A stretch of DNA of 64,000 nt from Kalmusia sp. IMI 367209 (taxonomy: Eukaryota > Ascomycota > Dothideomycetes > Pleosporales > Didymosphaeriaceae). The notes under the pieces are model-generated. The model saw nothing but the letters and a program-made list of their open reading frames with translations, did not search any database and was not told where the DNA came from. Below, piece after piece: positions 44,425-56,800 of the stretch (positions are counted from its first letter, which is position 1; each line of letters opens with the position of its first letter). Both the position numbers and the translations under genes were made by a program. The stretch spans positions 310,001-374,000 of the forward strand of contig JAPEUQ010000022.1 in assembly GCA_027946365.1 (NCBI GenBank), given 5' to 3'.

Positions 44425-46683
44425 CTTCTCCGCAAGGCATAGTCAGGTGCGGAAAATATACTGTGGGAAGGAGCAAAAGAAGAGGAATTGCGTAGCCAGA
44501 GTACAAATGTGAAGGAGGGGAAGAACATCTGCACCTGCACAAATAGCCTAGCGAAGCCATTCCATATGTGGCATAGTGCAAAGCAGGGGCACAGCTCGTG
44601 AGCCGCCGCACCGTCAGATTGAGAACGTTGATCTATGTGGAAGCGTAAGTGATGTGTACTTATTGGGATCTAAGTGAAAAGGCGAAGCGCTAAACGCGCG
44701 CCAATTTTAGCTCACAGCGCCATTGTCAATTGGTTAGACAGTGAGTCCAATTTCGACCCAGAAGAAGGCTGCTCTGCTAGCGTCACACCTTGCTACAGGT
44801 CGAAGCGCCAAAAGCGGCCCCCAACCCAAATTCTCACAGCTATACTGTCGGAGATGATTTATTTACTTGTCTATTTGGCCAATAGCTATCTGGAATGATG
44901 CGTGAATTGCCGCTGAAAAGTTAGAGTGGGCAACGGAAAGGGCCCGAATCAAGCTCACAGTCGCGTAGCCTACCTAGTGCGCCTTGCTCACATTGAAGGC
45001 AGGGCTTCGCAGTTTCCCGAATCCTTGCCCCGTCAATCACTCGTCGCTAACCGATCTACCCTCCTCGAGGCTTCAGCATCGCGTCTCCCGCTTTTGCTCG
45101 AGCCAAATCTTCTAATGCGCTAGCGAAAAAATTTTACAACATTTGTGGAAAACCAAGTGCACTGCTGTGACGAAGAAGGCGGGCCATTGAACCGTTGGCA
45201 TGCGCAATGGCGGTTGCGGTAGCGGGGCGGCGGAGGCGCTTCGGCGAGCCAGAATGCTCGACAACTACACCTTGGCGACGTCGCAGCGGCATCTCTTCAG
45301 CACTCATGACTGATTGTTTATAAAAGGAATAGCCATCTCTTTCGCGACCCGCCGAATTTGCTTGTAGACCCCAAGGAGCGTTGCAATTGGAAATAATATC
45401 ACGCATGCATTCTCGCCTAGTGCAATTCATGATTTTGAGCCCAACGAGCTCTTGGCACCGTGCAAATGCTCCCCGAACTTAGACGCCCCAATGCGTTCCG
45501 CGACGATTGCATCGACATCGTTCCCCTGAAAGAGTCGCGGTGCGTGACATCGAAAGTGCGCAATGTAACGTGCCAGACATGCAAGCGCCATAAAAGCTGT
45601 TTTGGCCTATTTTTCTATGCCTGCGCAAAGCTTTGATCAATTTGATCATTCTTTGGGCGCGGTCATCCTACTTATTTATTAGTAATTTTTCTTTTCAAGC
45701 TTTTTTTGTGAACGCTTCTTGGACGGCCAACATTACTGCTTCCAAAAACCCAGCCCAACAACAGCGCACGGCAGCTGTCCCGTTGTCGCCAGCAAGATAG
45801 GCCTGGCTGTTCCTGAGCTGCCGTCTGTATCTTCCCACCCGCAACCTGCACTCCTACCGAGCCAGATCATGTAAGGGCACACAACCTTACCTTCCAGTCA
45901 CACGAATCAGTCTATCAATTACCATGGAATCCGTGATACACTCGCTCGCATAATCGGCTTCCGGTGTTTGCACGCTACTAAACCTTTGCCCCGAATGCCC
46001 TCCTGCAGCCCTTGTTATAACCTTTATCTTATTAGTTTAGCTTCGATTAGGAGATCACGCAGCCTCAAGTAACGGTGCTTTCTAGGCAGTATAGCACTGA
46101 TAGCTCGTGTACTCTGGGGGTTGCGCCACATGTGACTCAGGCCTCCGTTAACCACTTTTCTTCCCACGCTCTTATTGATCTTAGTATATCTCGACAAGCT
46201 ATAAGGCGTGAAATTGCAGGCAATCAGGATTGGGGTAATTCAGATATTGAGACAATTCCTTGAGGAGCACTCAAGGAGCTGCATCCGAATAGATAACTTA
46301 CACCACGTGACCTAGCCAGACCTGGACTGGAGGAGATCCGGACGTGCTCCGGGGCATCTCCGTGGAGCGTGTCAGCCATCCTTCCTACTAGTACGCCACC
46401 CAGCGCCGACTTACTGCTAATGTTCAGGTACAGGTACCTCGAGTAACAGGGCCGCTCTTTCTCGCCACCACTACTCGCGACTCTTACGTATGTCGCAGAA
46501 GCTAATAGCAAAGTTATTACCAGCCTCCTTGCCTTTCTATTAAATCTTAATTCCTACATTGACAAAAAAATACACGCAATTGCTCTTGAAGTTCTTTTTC
46601 TTAACCTATCACAACGAAGCACAATATCAACTTCCGTTTTATTGATGTCTAATTTCAGGACTATGTAAGATATCTCAACAGCT
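44425..46683. other. Gene-poor stretch
   Basis: About 2.2 kb without a supported gene. Frames at 44.7-44.9, 44.9-45.1 and 46.2-46.5 kb lack motifs. No tRNA or rRNA signature was recognised. Confidence 0.45.
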
Positions 46684-48705
46684 TCATTCGGTATCGGTCA
46701 TCTCCATCTCATCAAAGTCGCTCAAAGCGTCGTCATGCAAAACACAGCATATGCCACAAAAAGCTTCATTCCCGCGACATGCACCTGTGATGGATGCCAT
46801 CAGCGACGTTGCCGTAGGTCGCACCCGCGATTGTGGTACTATCATGTCCTCGACCCACCCAAGCACTACATCGTCAGCACGACTGCCTTTTCTTTTAAGC
46901 TCTGCGATAAGAAGATGCGTGCCAGCAAGATTTGTGCGCACAAATGCCTGCTGCGATCCATGCTCTTTAAGAAAGTCGTAAACGTGTTCGACTGTTCTAC
47001 CCTTGAGAACCGCCACCATTTCGAGAAAAACCACTCCTAGACTCCAGATATCAGACGAGGTGTTTCGAGGTTCTTGGTTAGCTACCTCGGGTGCACAATA
47101 CTTCGGTGTCATGCCATTCACCATGCTTGCTGTAGTGCTGCCTTCCTGATCTGTAAAGTCGAATGCTAGCCCAAAATCAGTAAAAAGGACGTTTCCACCA
47201 TGCACCAAGATGTTGTGAGGTTTGATATCTTTGTGCCGTACGCTTTTACCGTGCAAGAACTCAAGCGCCCTAGCCAAACAGCCAAAGAAGGTCCGCAACT
47301 CTCTATGAGTGGCCATGTCGGCATGTGCAAGGTAGGTGGCCAGGTCCATATCGGCGACAGGAGACATGATTAGACCCATATACCGTGCATCGGTATAGCT
47401 CCCAATAAAGTCCACCACATGACGGTGCCTTAGACGCTTCAAAACCTTGATCTCAGCGATGAACTGTTTAATACATGCTTTTCTTCGTTGCGCATCTGCT
47501 GTTCGCCCACTAAACATATTGCTCCGTGATACTCGTTTGAGAGCATACTCTTGGAAGCTTATCGTACTGAGAACCCGATCAACCTGTCCAAACCCTCCAG
47601 AGCCAAGAATCCCTTTTATCTCGAATGGGAGGGGCTCTTGTTCTTGAAAATGGCAATGCCGACCGTTTTCGCCCTTCTCGAGGTCCATTGACTTAGTCAT
47701 CACCAAGTTCTGGGCAGTCACAAATTGTGATCGCTTGCTGGACCGAAGGCACGACGGAAGGTTTCGTTCGGTAAAGGGAAGCCAATGGTCAGAGTAGCCG
47801 AAGTCGATAAAAGTGTCAATGACGGTTAGGCAGTCGATAATTCGAAGAACTATGTACAGCCTCGGAACCTTGCTCCATTGCAAATTGACTTGGCCTAGTA
47901 GTCGTGAGACTTGTTGGATATGGGCCTCGGTGTACACCGTTTGCTTTTGGCTGCGATCCGCGAAGAAATCGCTCAGTCGGCTGGGCCCTATCTCCGCGAT
48001 GTTGTTGATTGTTGTGGATGGCGTGTTTGCATAGATTGCCCGCTCTAAAAGGTCTTTAGTTGCAAGCGTATACTTGTGATCTACGCCCAGCACCCTTTCC
48101 TGCTGCTGGACCAAATATCGCAATAGCTCTTCGGCCTCGCTGTAATCCTTCTGCTCATAGAGTACTCTGCCCAGCCAGTGCTTGCTATCAAGCGTACTTA
48201 TATGGTCTTGTCCGAGTGTTCGCTCTTCCCCGCGCACTACTTGTTGAACCACCTCTTTAGCCTCATTGTACATTTCCTGCTCATAGAGTACTCTACCCAG
48301 CCAAAGCTTGCTACCAAGCGTATCCAGATGGTCCTGTCCGAGCGCCCACTCTCTCCCGCCTACTACTTGTTGAAGCACCTCCTTAGCCTCATTGTACTTC
48401 TCCTGCTTATAGAGTACTCTACCTAGCCAGTGCTTGCTATCAAGAGTACTTATATGGTCTTGTCCGAGTATTCGCTCTTCCCCGCGCACTACTTGTTGGA
48501 GAACCTCCTTAGCCTCATTGTACTTCTCCTGCTGATAGAGTACTCTACCCAGCCAGTGCTTGCTATTAAGCGTATCTAGATGGTCTTGTCCGAGTGTCCG
48601 CTCTTTCCCGCGCAACACTTGTCGAAACAACTCCTCTGCCGCCCTGTATCTGTACTCATGGTAAAGACGGATCCCTTCATCAGTATTTATGTCTATCGTG
48701 GACAT
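46684..48705 (-). CDS. TPR-protein kinase fusion
   Basis: A single exon of 673 residues from the ATG at 48705. Residues 38-205 are four almost identical 42-residue TPR units (LGQDHLDTLNSKHWLGRVLY, then an EKYNEAKEVLQQVV-type second helix), with a degenerate fifth after them and a partial unit before. A linker (about 225-355) leads into a complete protein kinase domain: GSGGFGQV (368-375), Lys390 in YALKRV, HKDIKPHN with catalytic Asp493, DFG at 510-512 and CAPE at 537-540, with substrate-lobe helices to about 640. The HRD motif is HKD, which is tolerated. The Ser/Thr type fits DIKPHN. The repeats are of the TPR_10/12 kind found behind NB-ARC domains in fungal NLRs, so it may be a repeat-sensing receptor with a kinase output; that is inference. 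Repeat units this similar suggest recent expansion or conversion. Confidence 0.9.
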   Translation of the reverse strand: MSTIDINTDEGIRLYHEYRYRAAEELFRQVLRGKERTLGQDHLDTLNSKHWLGRVLYQQEKYNEAKEVLQQVVRGEERILGQDHISTLDSKHWLGRVLYKQEKYNEAKEVLQQVVGGREWALGQDHLDTLGSKLWLGRVLYEQEMYNEAKEVVQQVVRGEERTLGQDHISTLDSKHWLGRVLYEQKDYSEAEELLRYLVQQQERVLGVDHKYTLATKDLLERAIYANTPSTTINNIAEIGPSRLSDFFADRSQKQTVYTEAHIQQVSRLLGQVNLQWSKVPRLYIVLRIIDCLTVIDTFIDFGYSDHWLPFTERNLPSCLRSSKRSQFVTAQNLVMTKSMDLEKGENGRHCHFQEQEPLPFEIKGILGSGGFGQVDRVLSTISFQEYALKRVSRSNMFSGRTADAQRRKACIKQFIAEIKVLKRLRHRHVVDFIGSYTDARYMGLIMSPVADMDLATYLAHADMATHRELRTFFGCLARALEFLHGKSVRHKDIKPHNILVHGGNVLFTDFGLAFDFTDQEGSTTASMVNGMTPKYCAPEVANQEPRNTSSDIWSLGVVFLEMVAVLKGRTVEHVYDFLKEHGSQQAFVRTNLAGTHLLIAELKRKGSRADDVVLGWVEDMIVPQSRVRPTATSLMASITGACRGNEAFCGICCVLHDDALSDFDEMEMTDTE
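48091..48594 (-). repeat. Four in-frame 126 bp TPR-coding tandem repeats
   Basis: Four consecutive 126 bp units inside the TPR-kinase gene. Blocks such as CCAGTGCTTGCTATCAAG, TGGTCTTGTCCGAG and TAGAGTACTCTACCCAGCCA (plus strand) recur at the fixed period. Units 2 and 4 share IST and units 1 and 3 share LDT after GQDH, so pairs may have been copied together. Confidence 0.88.
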
Positions 48706-49460
48706 ATCGTTGCCTCATTCCCATGCGTATTTAGGTTTTACTGTTGTTGCTGATCGAAGCGCATGTATAACACGCGATTAACGGGAGACAACGGCGTAGG
48801 ACAAAATGCGCAATGATTCGGCGTCCTGTCGTGGTGCGTACACGCCGTAGGTTCGAAGGTATTCGAAAACTTTACTGATTACCTATGCTTGCTCAGTAAA
48901 ACAGCTAACATTCGTTGAACGCTTAATCGCAGCTCGAGGAGAGGAGCTGTCCAACATGCTTGGATATATGAACTCACTAACTGCATAAATACCCGTTTGA
49001 TGCTGTCGTTCGTTTGATACGTCCGCTTGGTGGTGTAAAGTTCCGTCTTCTAACGTGATCAGGCTGTACAGCAGATGCAGCTGAACGGTACAATTCGAGT
49101 AAGCTCCGGCGCGGAGGTATGTTCTTCCGCAATTCTCGTACTAATCTCATACCCTGTACCATCGAAGAGGATGAAGGTAGCATGTTGTATTTCAGCACCG
49201 CAGCTAGAGAAAGCGGGTGACTGGCTTTGTGCATAAGGCTTGCTATGAATGTTCACGCTTAGATAGCAGTGCGGAATTAGAATATGATCTATTAAGTATA
49301 ATAGGCGCTAGTAGTCGGTCCTAGATAGTCTTATCAGGCATAATCACCACAAGATATAGCGTTAATTTTCATTCTAAGCGACCTCAAACCTGGCGATCAG
49401 CCCCACCAGTCATCATTGAGTCCCTACAGTCTTCATAGCTCCGAAGAGATCAAGCTTCGG
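48706..49460. other. Intergenic, no gene seen
   Basis: 5' flank of the TPR-kinase gene. No clear TATA box or other feature was found. Confidence 0.4.
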
Positions 49461-49935
49461 CGCTTCTTTACAGCGCCAACGATTGCAGGTACTCAGACAA
49501 GCATCCGTCCATTGTATGACTGCGCAACTGCTGTATTCCCAAGATATGCAGAGCCTTTGCAGTATCACAGATCCCGCTTGCCCAAGTGCAGCGGACCTTG
49601 GTGCTGTATCATGCCAGTCTCCTATCCCCTGCTATGCCCGCTATGTGAGATGCACCCACGCTACGTTATCCTTAGCCACCTCCTAACTCGCTTTATTACT
49701 CTTCAACGAGCTGAAGCGACATTCGGCTACTGCTTGGTATATGTATCGGATGCGATGCGTTCAAAAAGCACGAGGACGTGGTGGCTCGGAGGGATCGAAG
49801 ACGGGTTCTCGGAGCTGGAGGGCGGCGCAATGATCCATCCCAATAGGAAGCACTGTATTGCGTTAGGTATGGTCGCCCATCGCACCGCATCTCAGAGTTG
49901 TTCAATAGCTGTGTCGAGAGCTGATTGCGGATTGA
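49461..49935 (+). repeat. Dispersed repeat R1, copy X
   Basis: Aligns in order with 60572-61050. Shared blocks include TCTTTACRGCGCYAAYGATT, CCAAGATATGCA, TGCTATGC and GCTGATTGCGG. Most differences are C/T or G/A, as expected of old RIP-mutated duplicates. An open frame across it (49416-50003) has no motif and is probably incidental. Confidence 0.65.
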
Positions 49936-50003
49936 TGCTGGAAATGGTATCTGTTTTTGCCGAGCGCGGGGCATTTGGCAACCTAGCCTGCTCCCAATCC
50001 TGA

Positions 50004-50845
50004 AGCGTATTAAGCTCGCTCGGCTATGCAGTTCCGAGTCACACGGGACTATTGTACGAGTCGCCCCACCAAAGCGCAGCCCCTGAACAGAACGTGCGAT
50101 TTGCCTCCACAACGCGCATCAAAAGGGACGCCCGTAAGCTAGCTATATAATCAGCTATTAGCGATTTTAATATCCCGACAACACCGATCGGTAGCGGCAG
50201 AGTCAAGAGCCTTAGCGAGCCTTGGCAACCACCTATTCTCGTTTTTGCGGGGATGGCGATGCAGAGATGGTAATTATAGGCACACGATCAGATTCGACCT
50301 CTAGCCGAGGTAGTGATGCGCGTAAAAAGGTGGCAGCATGGGTTGACGGATATGGGCAGTTGGGTGATGAAGAGCAATGGAGGTGTAGCTTGCCTAGTCT
50401 CCTTTCGGCTAGTAGACAACGGATTTTAACTAGCCCAAAGAGATAATGGCAAACCTTGGATCGTCAAATTGCGGCAGCCAGAATTCATAGAAAGAAAAGG
50501 AAGACGTAAGAGAATGATGCGGAAAACAAAGCGGCGATGCTATTGTTGGTATTATTTATTGGAAAACTGCTGAGTGAATTTCTTCGTACAGGGGTGTACT
50601 ACTGCCTAGAATGCAAACCTGCAAAACCAATTTTGGCAAGATGAGGTTAAGACATATTCTTCTTGCTTATGCCTGAAAAATTGGACATGGAAAATATAAA
50701 GGCCAGAATAATTTGCAGCTGTTTGATTGATCTCTCTGTACATTGGCAGCAACGCGAGTGTGACGCGAGACGGTAAACACCGACAAATTAGACTGACATG
50801 AGACCATCAGCTCTGGTCTATGGTCGGTAAATACCAGAAATAGTG
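50004..50845. other. Intergenic, no gene seen
   Basis: 3' side of the cutinase gene. A frame at 50222-50446 has no ATG start or motif. Confidence 0.4.
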
Positions 50846-51758
50846 CTACTTACGGTTAGCTTGTTCAATCACAAACTGAGCGGCCGTCGCAGCATCCTCG
50901 CCGTAGGTCAAATGGTCAACAGTGATGAACCCCCCGCTACAAACGGCATCATTCTCATGGCAGATGGTCAATCTTTTGCCCTCAGCGCCAGTGATAGCGG
51001 TCTGGTTTCTCGGGTCTCCGAAGGTGACTACAGAGTTGACCTTGGACATGGTGTCGGCAGGAAGCGAATCGGCGGTGCCACGGACAACGAGAGCGCCCTG
51101 AGAGTATCCAGACATAACGACCTTCGTGTCAGGGCAGGTGGTGATGGCCTGGTTGATGAACTGGGTCCTGGGAAAGCGAATCAGTAGCTGTAATCTCCCG
51201 TTTTTCAACTGAAAAGGGGCGAAGGGACAGCCTTACATGCTTGGAACACCATCAGTGCCATTTCTATTGAAGCCAGCAAAGGTAGCGGGATACTCGACAC
51301 CCTGGACAGCCAGAGTCTTGCCTCCCAGCTGCTCTTTCAGGGCATCGAAAAACGGTGGTCCGGTCACGAGTCCTACGTTTCCAGGCTCAGTTGTTCCGCG
51401 GGCGAAGACCACTGTTACATCGGCGCAGGTAGCATTTTGCGCGAGGTCGTCTCGAGTGGTATCAACGCCGGCCGCGTCGGCCAAACTCTGCTGCAACGGG
51501 GTCAAGACCAATCCTACAGCATCGAGCGCCGCTGCACCTTCCGGAAGAGTGCTGATCATCCTCAGAAATTGATTCAAGAGACCCGACGGAAATTGCGCTA
51601 AAGCGGGCGGAATTGGAATGTCTTGTCGTGAGGTGAGAGTCGCTTCATCGGGGGGTATCTGCGGGAAGACCATTGACGAGCGTCGCGATGTGCATTAGTA
51701 GAGTGCCTAGCAGCACAATTGCGGTGCGTGCGTTGCACTTGCCGTTGGTGTCGAGCAT
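50846..51758 (-). CDS. Cutinase-family esterase with a 5' frameshift
   Basis: Exon 1 ends at 51237, a 69 bp intron occupies 51168-51236, and exon 2 is 51167-50846. The junction completes VPSM|TQFINQAI. The enzyme part has CADVTVVFARGTTEPGNVG, VVMSGYSQGALVV (nucleophile Ser in GYSQG), HENDAVCSGG (Asp) and DHLTYGED (His), the cutinase triad in the right order with four cysteines. Family members are secreted and hydrolyse cutin or other polyesters. The in-frame ATG at 51673 would give a protein without a signal peptide. An ATG at 51758 opens a good one (ARTAIVLLGTLLMHIATL) but in the other frame. The two meet at a run of six G (plus strand, 51650-51655), where removing one base would join them. 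This looks like a single indel, real or from assembly. Confidence 0.85.
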
Positions 51759-53084
51759 TGCGGGCGAGTTGTAACCGGCGAGTCCACAATTGTATGATCA
51801 GAGCGTCGACAGATCAGGTGGAAGGTAGCAGGTAGGCTCAGCGTATTAGGACAACAGACCTTGCCTGGGACTTCGTGAAGACTTGTTGGATATTTAATGA
51901 ACTTGTGATTAGCAGTTCAGCACTGTGCATGGTAAACTCTATTCTTCCCAAAACCTGTTCTGTGAGCCATGTGCTATTTGTTTCAATAAATCCGCGTGTT
52001 AGGATATACCTTACACTGGGGGGTTCATAGCCATGGGTGCCGCTGTCTATCGGTACGAGCCGGCGCTAAAAATGCTTTCGGCATATACTGTCTCAAGAGG
52101 CATGGCTACATGACGCGACATGGGTAATCCGGCCGTTTGGTGATCTTCTGAATGGAGAAAACCTTTCCAAGCTATGCAGTCGCACTGGTTTGGTAGGTGT
52201 AGAGCCCTTCTCAAGGTACGCAAGTAAGATATAAGGCGGGCCTAGATCCCGCATCGTCTTCTCGATCTTCTTTGGCTGTGCGAATGCAGTCTAGCCCGCA
52301 AGCTGGCAACTTTATAGGAAGGGTTTACATCTCGGCAGTTCTTCACAGCGGAGCCTCAGCGTGAATCGTCCCGGAAGGTCACTCATTGGGCTCTCATCGC
52401 CTGCGCAAAGAGGAAGGTAGACTTGCGCAAACAGGTATTCAAAGTATGCATGTGTACACTCGAGTGAGGATGACGCGGCCGAGCGAGCTTAGAATTTTTA
52501 ATGCTTGTTTGCGGAGGTGGTGAAAGTATGACCACGAATTGTAAGGGGCTACGTCCCCGCAATTTGCCTACAGCTTCGGAACGCATCTCATGAAGATCAT
52601 GTATGATCGTCACAGGGGCTCAGAACAGGGTTCGCCGTGTATAAACCTCCTCACATGTTACCGAGGTATTTGTATGGCGTAGTGGATGGCTGATTCCGGC
52701 ATTGATCTTCGCGGATGTGTTGCGCCGTCATCTCAATACCCCACACCTTGCCACGAGAGCGTAGTCAATCCTAGTCAACGCCCATGTGTGGGCTCATGAT
52801 CTCCGAATGCGGAGGAGCTTCCTCGGCTCAGTACAGCTCAAAGTTTCGCCAGGTACAAGACATGCGACAACGTTATTCCATGTCGATGCACCCAATGCGC
52901 GCCGTCATTCAATGCGCACCCCACCACCTCACAACGTGCGATACATCGACACATTCCGGAGGCCTGGTGCAGCGCAGTCTCCTAAGACATGGTCTTGAGC
53001 CGGGATAGGAGCTTTGCCCTTCTATCCTCTGAAAGCTTAAACCACCTAGTGCCGACTGGCTCTTCGTGAATTTTTTCTGTCGCA
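51759..53084. other. Intergenic, no gene seen
   Basis: 5' flank of the cutinase gene and non-coding DNA up to the kinase relic. No repeat match was found within it. Confidence 0.4.
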
Positions 53085-53229
53085 ATGTATGCTCGGTTCC
53101 TCGGTTCCGTTTCGCGAAAGCGTAGTATACACGAGGGACTGGGACCGAAGTATGCTCCGCCACGTATTGCACGGTCGAAGCCTCGCGGAGGCTAGCACGG
53201 GACCTGTAGACGCATATCTTCTCTGACAT
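53085..53229 (-). pseudogene. APH-fold kinase fragment, copy 1
   Basis: The minus strand reads ICVYRSRASLREASTVQYVA and EHTSVPVPRVYYAFAKRN, the N-lobe helix and strand of the fungal APH family (E-A-x-T-V-x-x-V-A ... VPVPRVY). The frame continues to about 52909 but loses family features after residue 40, and the catalytic loop is missing. A mutated second copy lies at 59243. The two lie in the same orientation on either side of the NACHT-WD40 gene. Confidence 0.7.
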
Positions 53230-53851
53230 AATCAGTATGGTACCATTGGGCTTTTGGAAGCGCTAAAATAGCTTAATGGCAAGTAGTGTCAGGTAGCGTC
53301 TGAACGTAGTAGCGTCTGAACGTATTGTAGTAGCGTTGATCGGCTGCGACTGCGACTGCGCCGCGTAGGAGGAGCTCTCTTTCTCTGAGGCTACTGTATA
53401 GGGTATAGTATATTAAAAAGACGTAAAGGCTGGGGAGACGGAATCTCACCTGATGCGACGGAGGCTATCCTAGGGAAGTGTAAGTATCGTTCAAGTCCGT
53501 ACCGTGGGGCGAGGCTCGGGAGCCTACGGAGCGCACGGTCCTTGTCGGCGTGGGTTTACTTTCCACCGTTATCGTATCACGTGCGAATCCCCCCACAACA
53601 CACAGTCAAGGGACTTCTGCAGCTATTTCTCAGAGAAAGTGGTCGGCTTGTAGGTGAAGAAGAAGTAAGCTAGCACGATTGCACGTTCATTTGGCGCTTG
53701 GTCCTAAAGTTATTGAGTAGCTTTTGGCGGCTGAGAACTTGGCACTCCGCTCAGTCACGCCTATCCAGGCAGAACTGCACGCCTGATATACACATCGCAA
53801 CACTACCACTATTCTCACCTACTCATACCGAATTTTGCCCGCTTGGCTAAG
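53230..53851. other. Upstream region of the NLR gene
   Basis: A short tandem duplication of GTAGCGTCTGAACGTA lies at about 53293-53324. The rest has no recognised feature and should hold the NLR promoter; no clear TATA box was seen. Confidence 0.5.
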
Positions 53852-56800
53852 ATGGTGTCTCTCAAACGTCTCAAGGCTAAGTTTAGCGGGAAACAGCCGC
53901 CGACCTCTCCGCTTGTCGAAGCCTCGCCTACCACCCACGCACGGACCGCCCTCCATCCTGCCACGTCTCCGCCCAATCTGCCAGAGCGGCTCTGGGACCG
54001 CGCGTATGACCAGGCAAAGTTGAACGACTCGGATGTCGTCGATGCCTATGAGAAGATCTTATCTGTTAGGCTGAGCGAGCAAGATGCAGGCGCGTCAGTT
54101 ACTCTACACTCTGAAGTCCTTGTGTCGCAACAGAACGAGATCGCACAAGATGTGGATGAACGACGGGTGCAGATGCAGCAGCTTGTTCGATATGGACTGA
54201 GTAGAACGGAGAAAGAGGTCAGGGTAAAGAAAGGGATGGAAGACGGTATACAAGCTGCCATGGCTGTGAAGGAGGTTATAGATAAAGCGATTCAGGCATC
54301 ACCCGAGGCGGCAGTCGCTTGGGTCGGAGTCTGCTTTGCGCTCGAGGTGGGCGCTGTTTTCACGAAGGGAAACATGTAGCGCTGACACACGCTATTTAGA
54401 TCCTGATGAACCCTCTCACCCAGGCAAGCTCAAATCGTCAAGGCATCGCCTACGTGGTGTCGAGGATGGACTGGTATTGGAACCTGTCGAGTCTGCTGCT
54501 AGACGAGAATATGACTGAAGCACACTCGCAAGCCCTGCGGGACGAGATGGAAAAGACGGTCACTCAGTTGTACGCCAGGCTGCTGCTGTACCAGATGAAA
54601 AGTGTGTGCTACTACCACCGCAGCCGACTTTCGGTATTCGCACGAGACTTGATCAAGTTGGACAACTGGGACGGCGAGCTGAGCGACATACAGGCGACAG
54701 AGGTGACCGTACAAACAGATTCTGCGCAATACAACACACTCTCGATCCGGGCTCGACTTGGCACAATCGCTGAAACGGCCAAATCACAAAACGCTAAGCT
54801 GGACAGCATCAGCTCAGCCATTCGGGAGCAGACTAGGCAGCAAGAAATGAGGTACGAGACCAGCGCGGACAATAGGTGCCTAGAACATCTCCGCCTCACC
54901 GATCCTCGGGACGACAAGACGCGCATCGAAGAGACGAAGGGCGGGCTCCTAAAGGACTCATACTGCTGGGTCCTCGAGAACGCGGACTTCCGACAGTGGC
55001 GCGATAATCTGCATATTCAATTGCTTTGGATCAACGCCGATCCTGGCAAGGGCAAAACGATGCTGGTGTGTGGGATTATCGACGAGCTGCAAAGGCTCAT
55101 TGGTCCGACAGGGCTTCTATCGTACTTCTTCTGTCAGGCGACCGACTCGCGTATCAACAGCGCTACGTCTGTTCTGCGGGGCTTGATATACTTGCTTATC
55201 ACTCAACAGTCGTCACTTATCTTGCATGTTCGCAAAAAGTTCGACCACGCAGGGGAGTCTCTGTTTGAAGACGCGAACGCATGGGTCGCTCTAACAGAGA
55301 TCTTCACAAGTATTCTGCAGGACCCTGACCTGAACGATACGTACTTGATCATCGACGCGTTAGATGAGTGCGTCATAGACTTGCCGAAACTGCTGAACTT
55401 TGTAGCCCGAAATTCGGCTTCCTCTCGCGTAAAGTGGATTGTCTCAAGTCGCAATCGGCCGGACATCAAGGAACGACTGACCAAAGTAGGAAATGGGGTT
55501 AGACTAAGCCTTGAGCAGAATGCAGACTCTATTTCTGCGGCTGTCGACGTTTTCATCCGGGAAAGAATGCATCAGCTGTCGCAGGACAAAGACTACGACG
55601 ACAAAACAAGAGAAGCCGTCCAACATCATTTATCTTCGAATGCAGACGGTACTTTCCTCTGGATAGCGTTGGTGTGTCAGAGCCTTGAAAAAGTCTCAAA
55701 GAGACACGTCACAAAGAAGCTGAATGCCTTTCCAGCTGGCCTAGACTCACTCTACGAGCGGATGATGGAGCAGATAAGTGACTCGGACGATGCCGATGTT
55801 TGCAAGGCAATCTTAGCCATCGCTGCGATCTTATATCGGCCTGTCACGATAGAAGAGCTGGTTACGCTTACAGAACAGCTCCAGGATGTTGCAAACGATG
55901 CAAAGGCTATACGAGAGATTATTGGCCACTGCGGTTCGTTTCTTACGCTTCGTGAAAATACCGTCTACTTTGTGCATCAATCTGCGAAAGACTTCTTGTT
56001 GGATAAGGGATTCAACGATATCTTTCCGTCGGGAAAGGAGGAAGTCCATCACGTAATCTTTTCAAGATCACTTAAGGTTATGTCAGTGACACTAAAACGA
56101 AACGTGTATAGCTTGCGTGAGCCAGGATTTCTTATCAATGAAGTTAAACAGCCCGACACAGATCCATTGAGGGCGTCACGCTATTCGTGTGTCTACTGGG
56201 TTGATCATCTTTCTAATTGGAAGCTCAACTCTTCTGCAGCCTATGTGGTCGATCTGCAGGACGGAGGCAGTGTTGACAGTTTTTTAAGGCAGAAATATCT
56301 TTATTGGCTAGAGGCCTTGAGCCTTTGCAAGAGCATGTCTAATGGAGTAATTTCGATGGCAAAACTAGAGGGTATTATTCATGTAACACTCAAATAAGCA
56401 TCTCACTCACAAAGTATATACGCTAACCCTGTTTAGAAACAGAGCGGTGCTTTAGCTACCCTTCGACTTGTTCAAGATGCGCGTCGATTCGTAATGTACC
56501 ATAGATGTGCAATAGAGAATGCACCTCTTCAGGTATATGTATCAGCACTCGCGTTCAGCCCAAGACATAGTTTGATACGAAAACTCTTCCAGAGGGAAGC
56601 ATCTACCTGGTTAACGACAAAACCAGCTATGATGGACGAATGGGGAGCCTGCCTACAGACTCTCGAGGGTCACAGCAGCCGGGTCAGGTCAGTAGCCTTC
56701 TCTCACGACTCGAATTGGATCGCGTCGGCGTCGGATGATAGGACAATTAAAATCTGGGACGCTAGCAGCGGAGAGCTGTTACAGACGCTCGAGGGCCATA

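Noticed and set aside
44700..44800. Possible tRNA-like arms near TTGGTTAGACAGTGAGTCC
   Set aside because: No complete cloverleaf with an acceptor stem and T-loop could be folded by eye.
48091..48594. Regular array that could be taken for a CRISPR or satellite
   Set aside because: The period is exactly 126 bp and in frame with TPR units of the kinase gene; it is coding repeat DNA.
49416..50003. A 195-codon frame on the plus strand
   Set aside because: It coincides with dispersed repeat R1, and the related copies do not keep the frame open.
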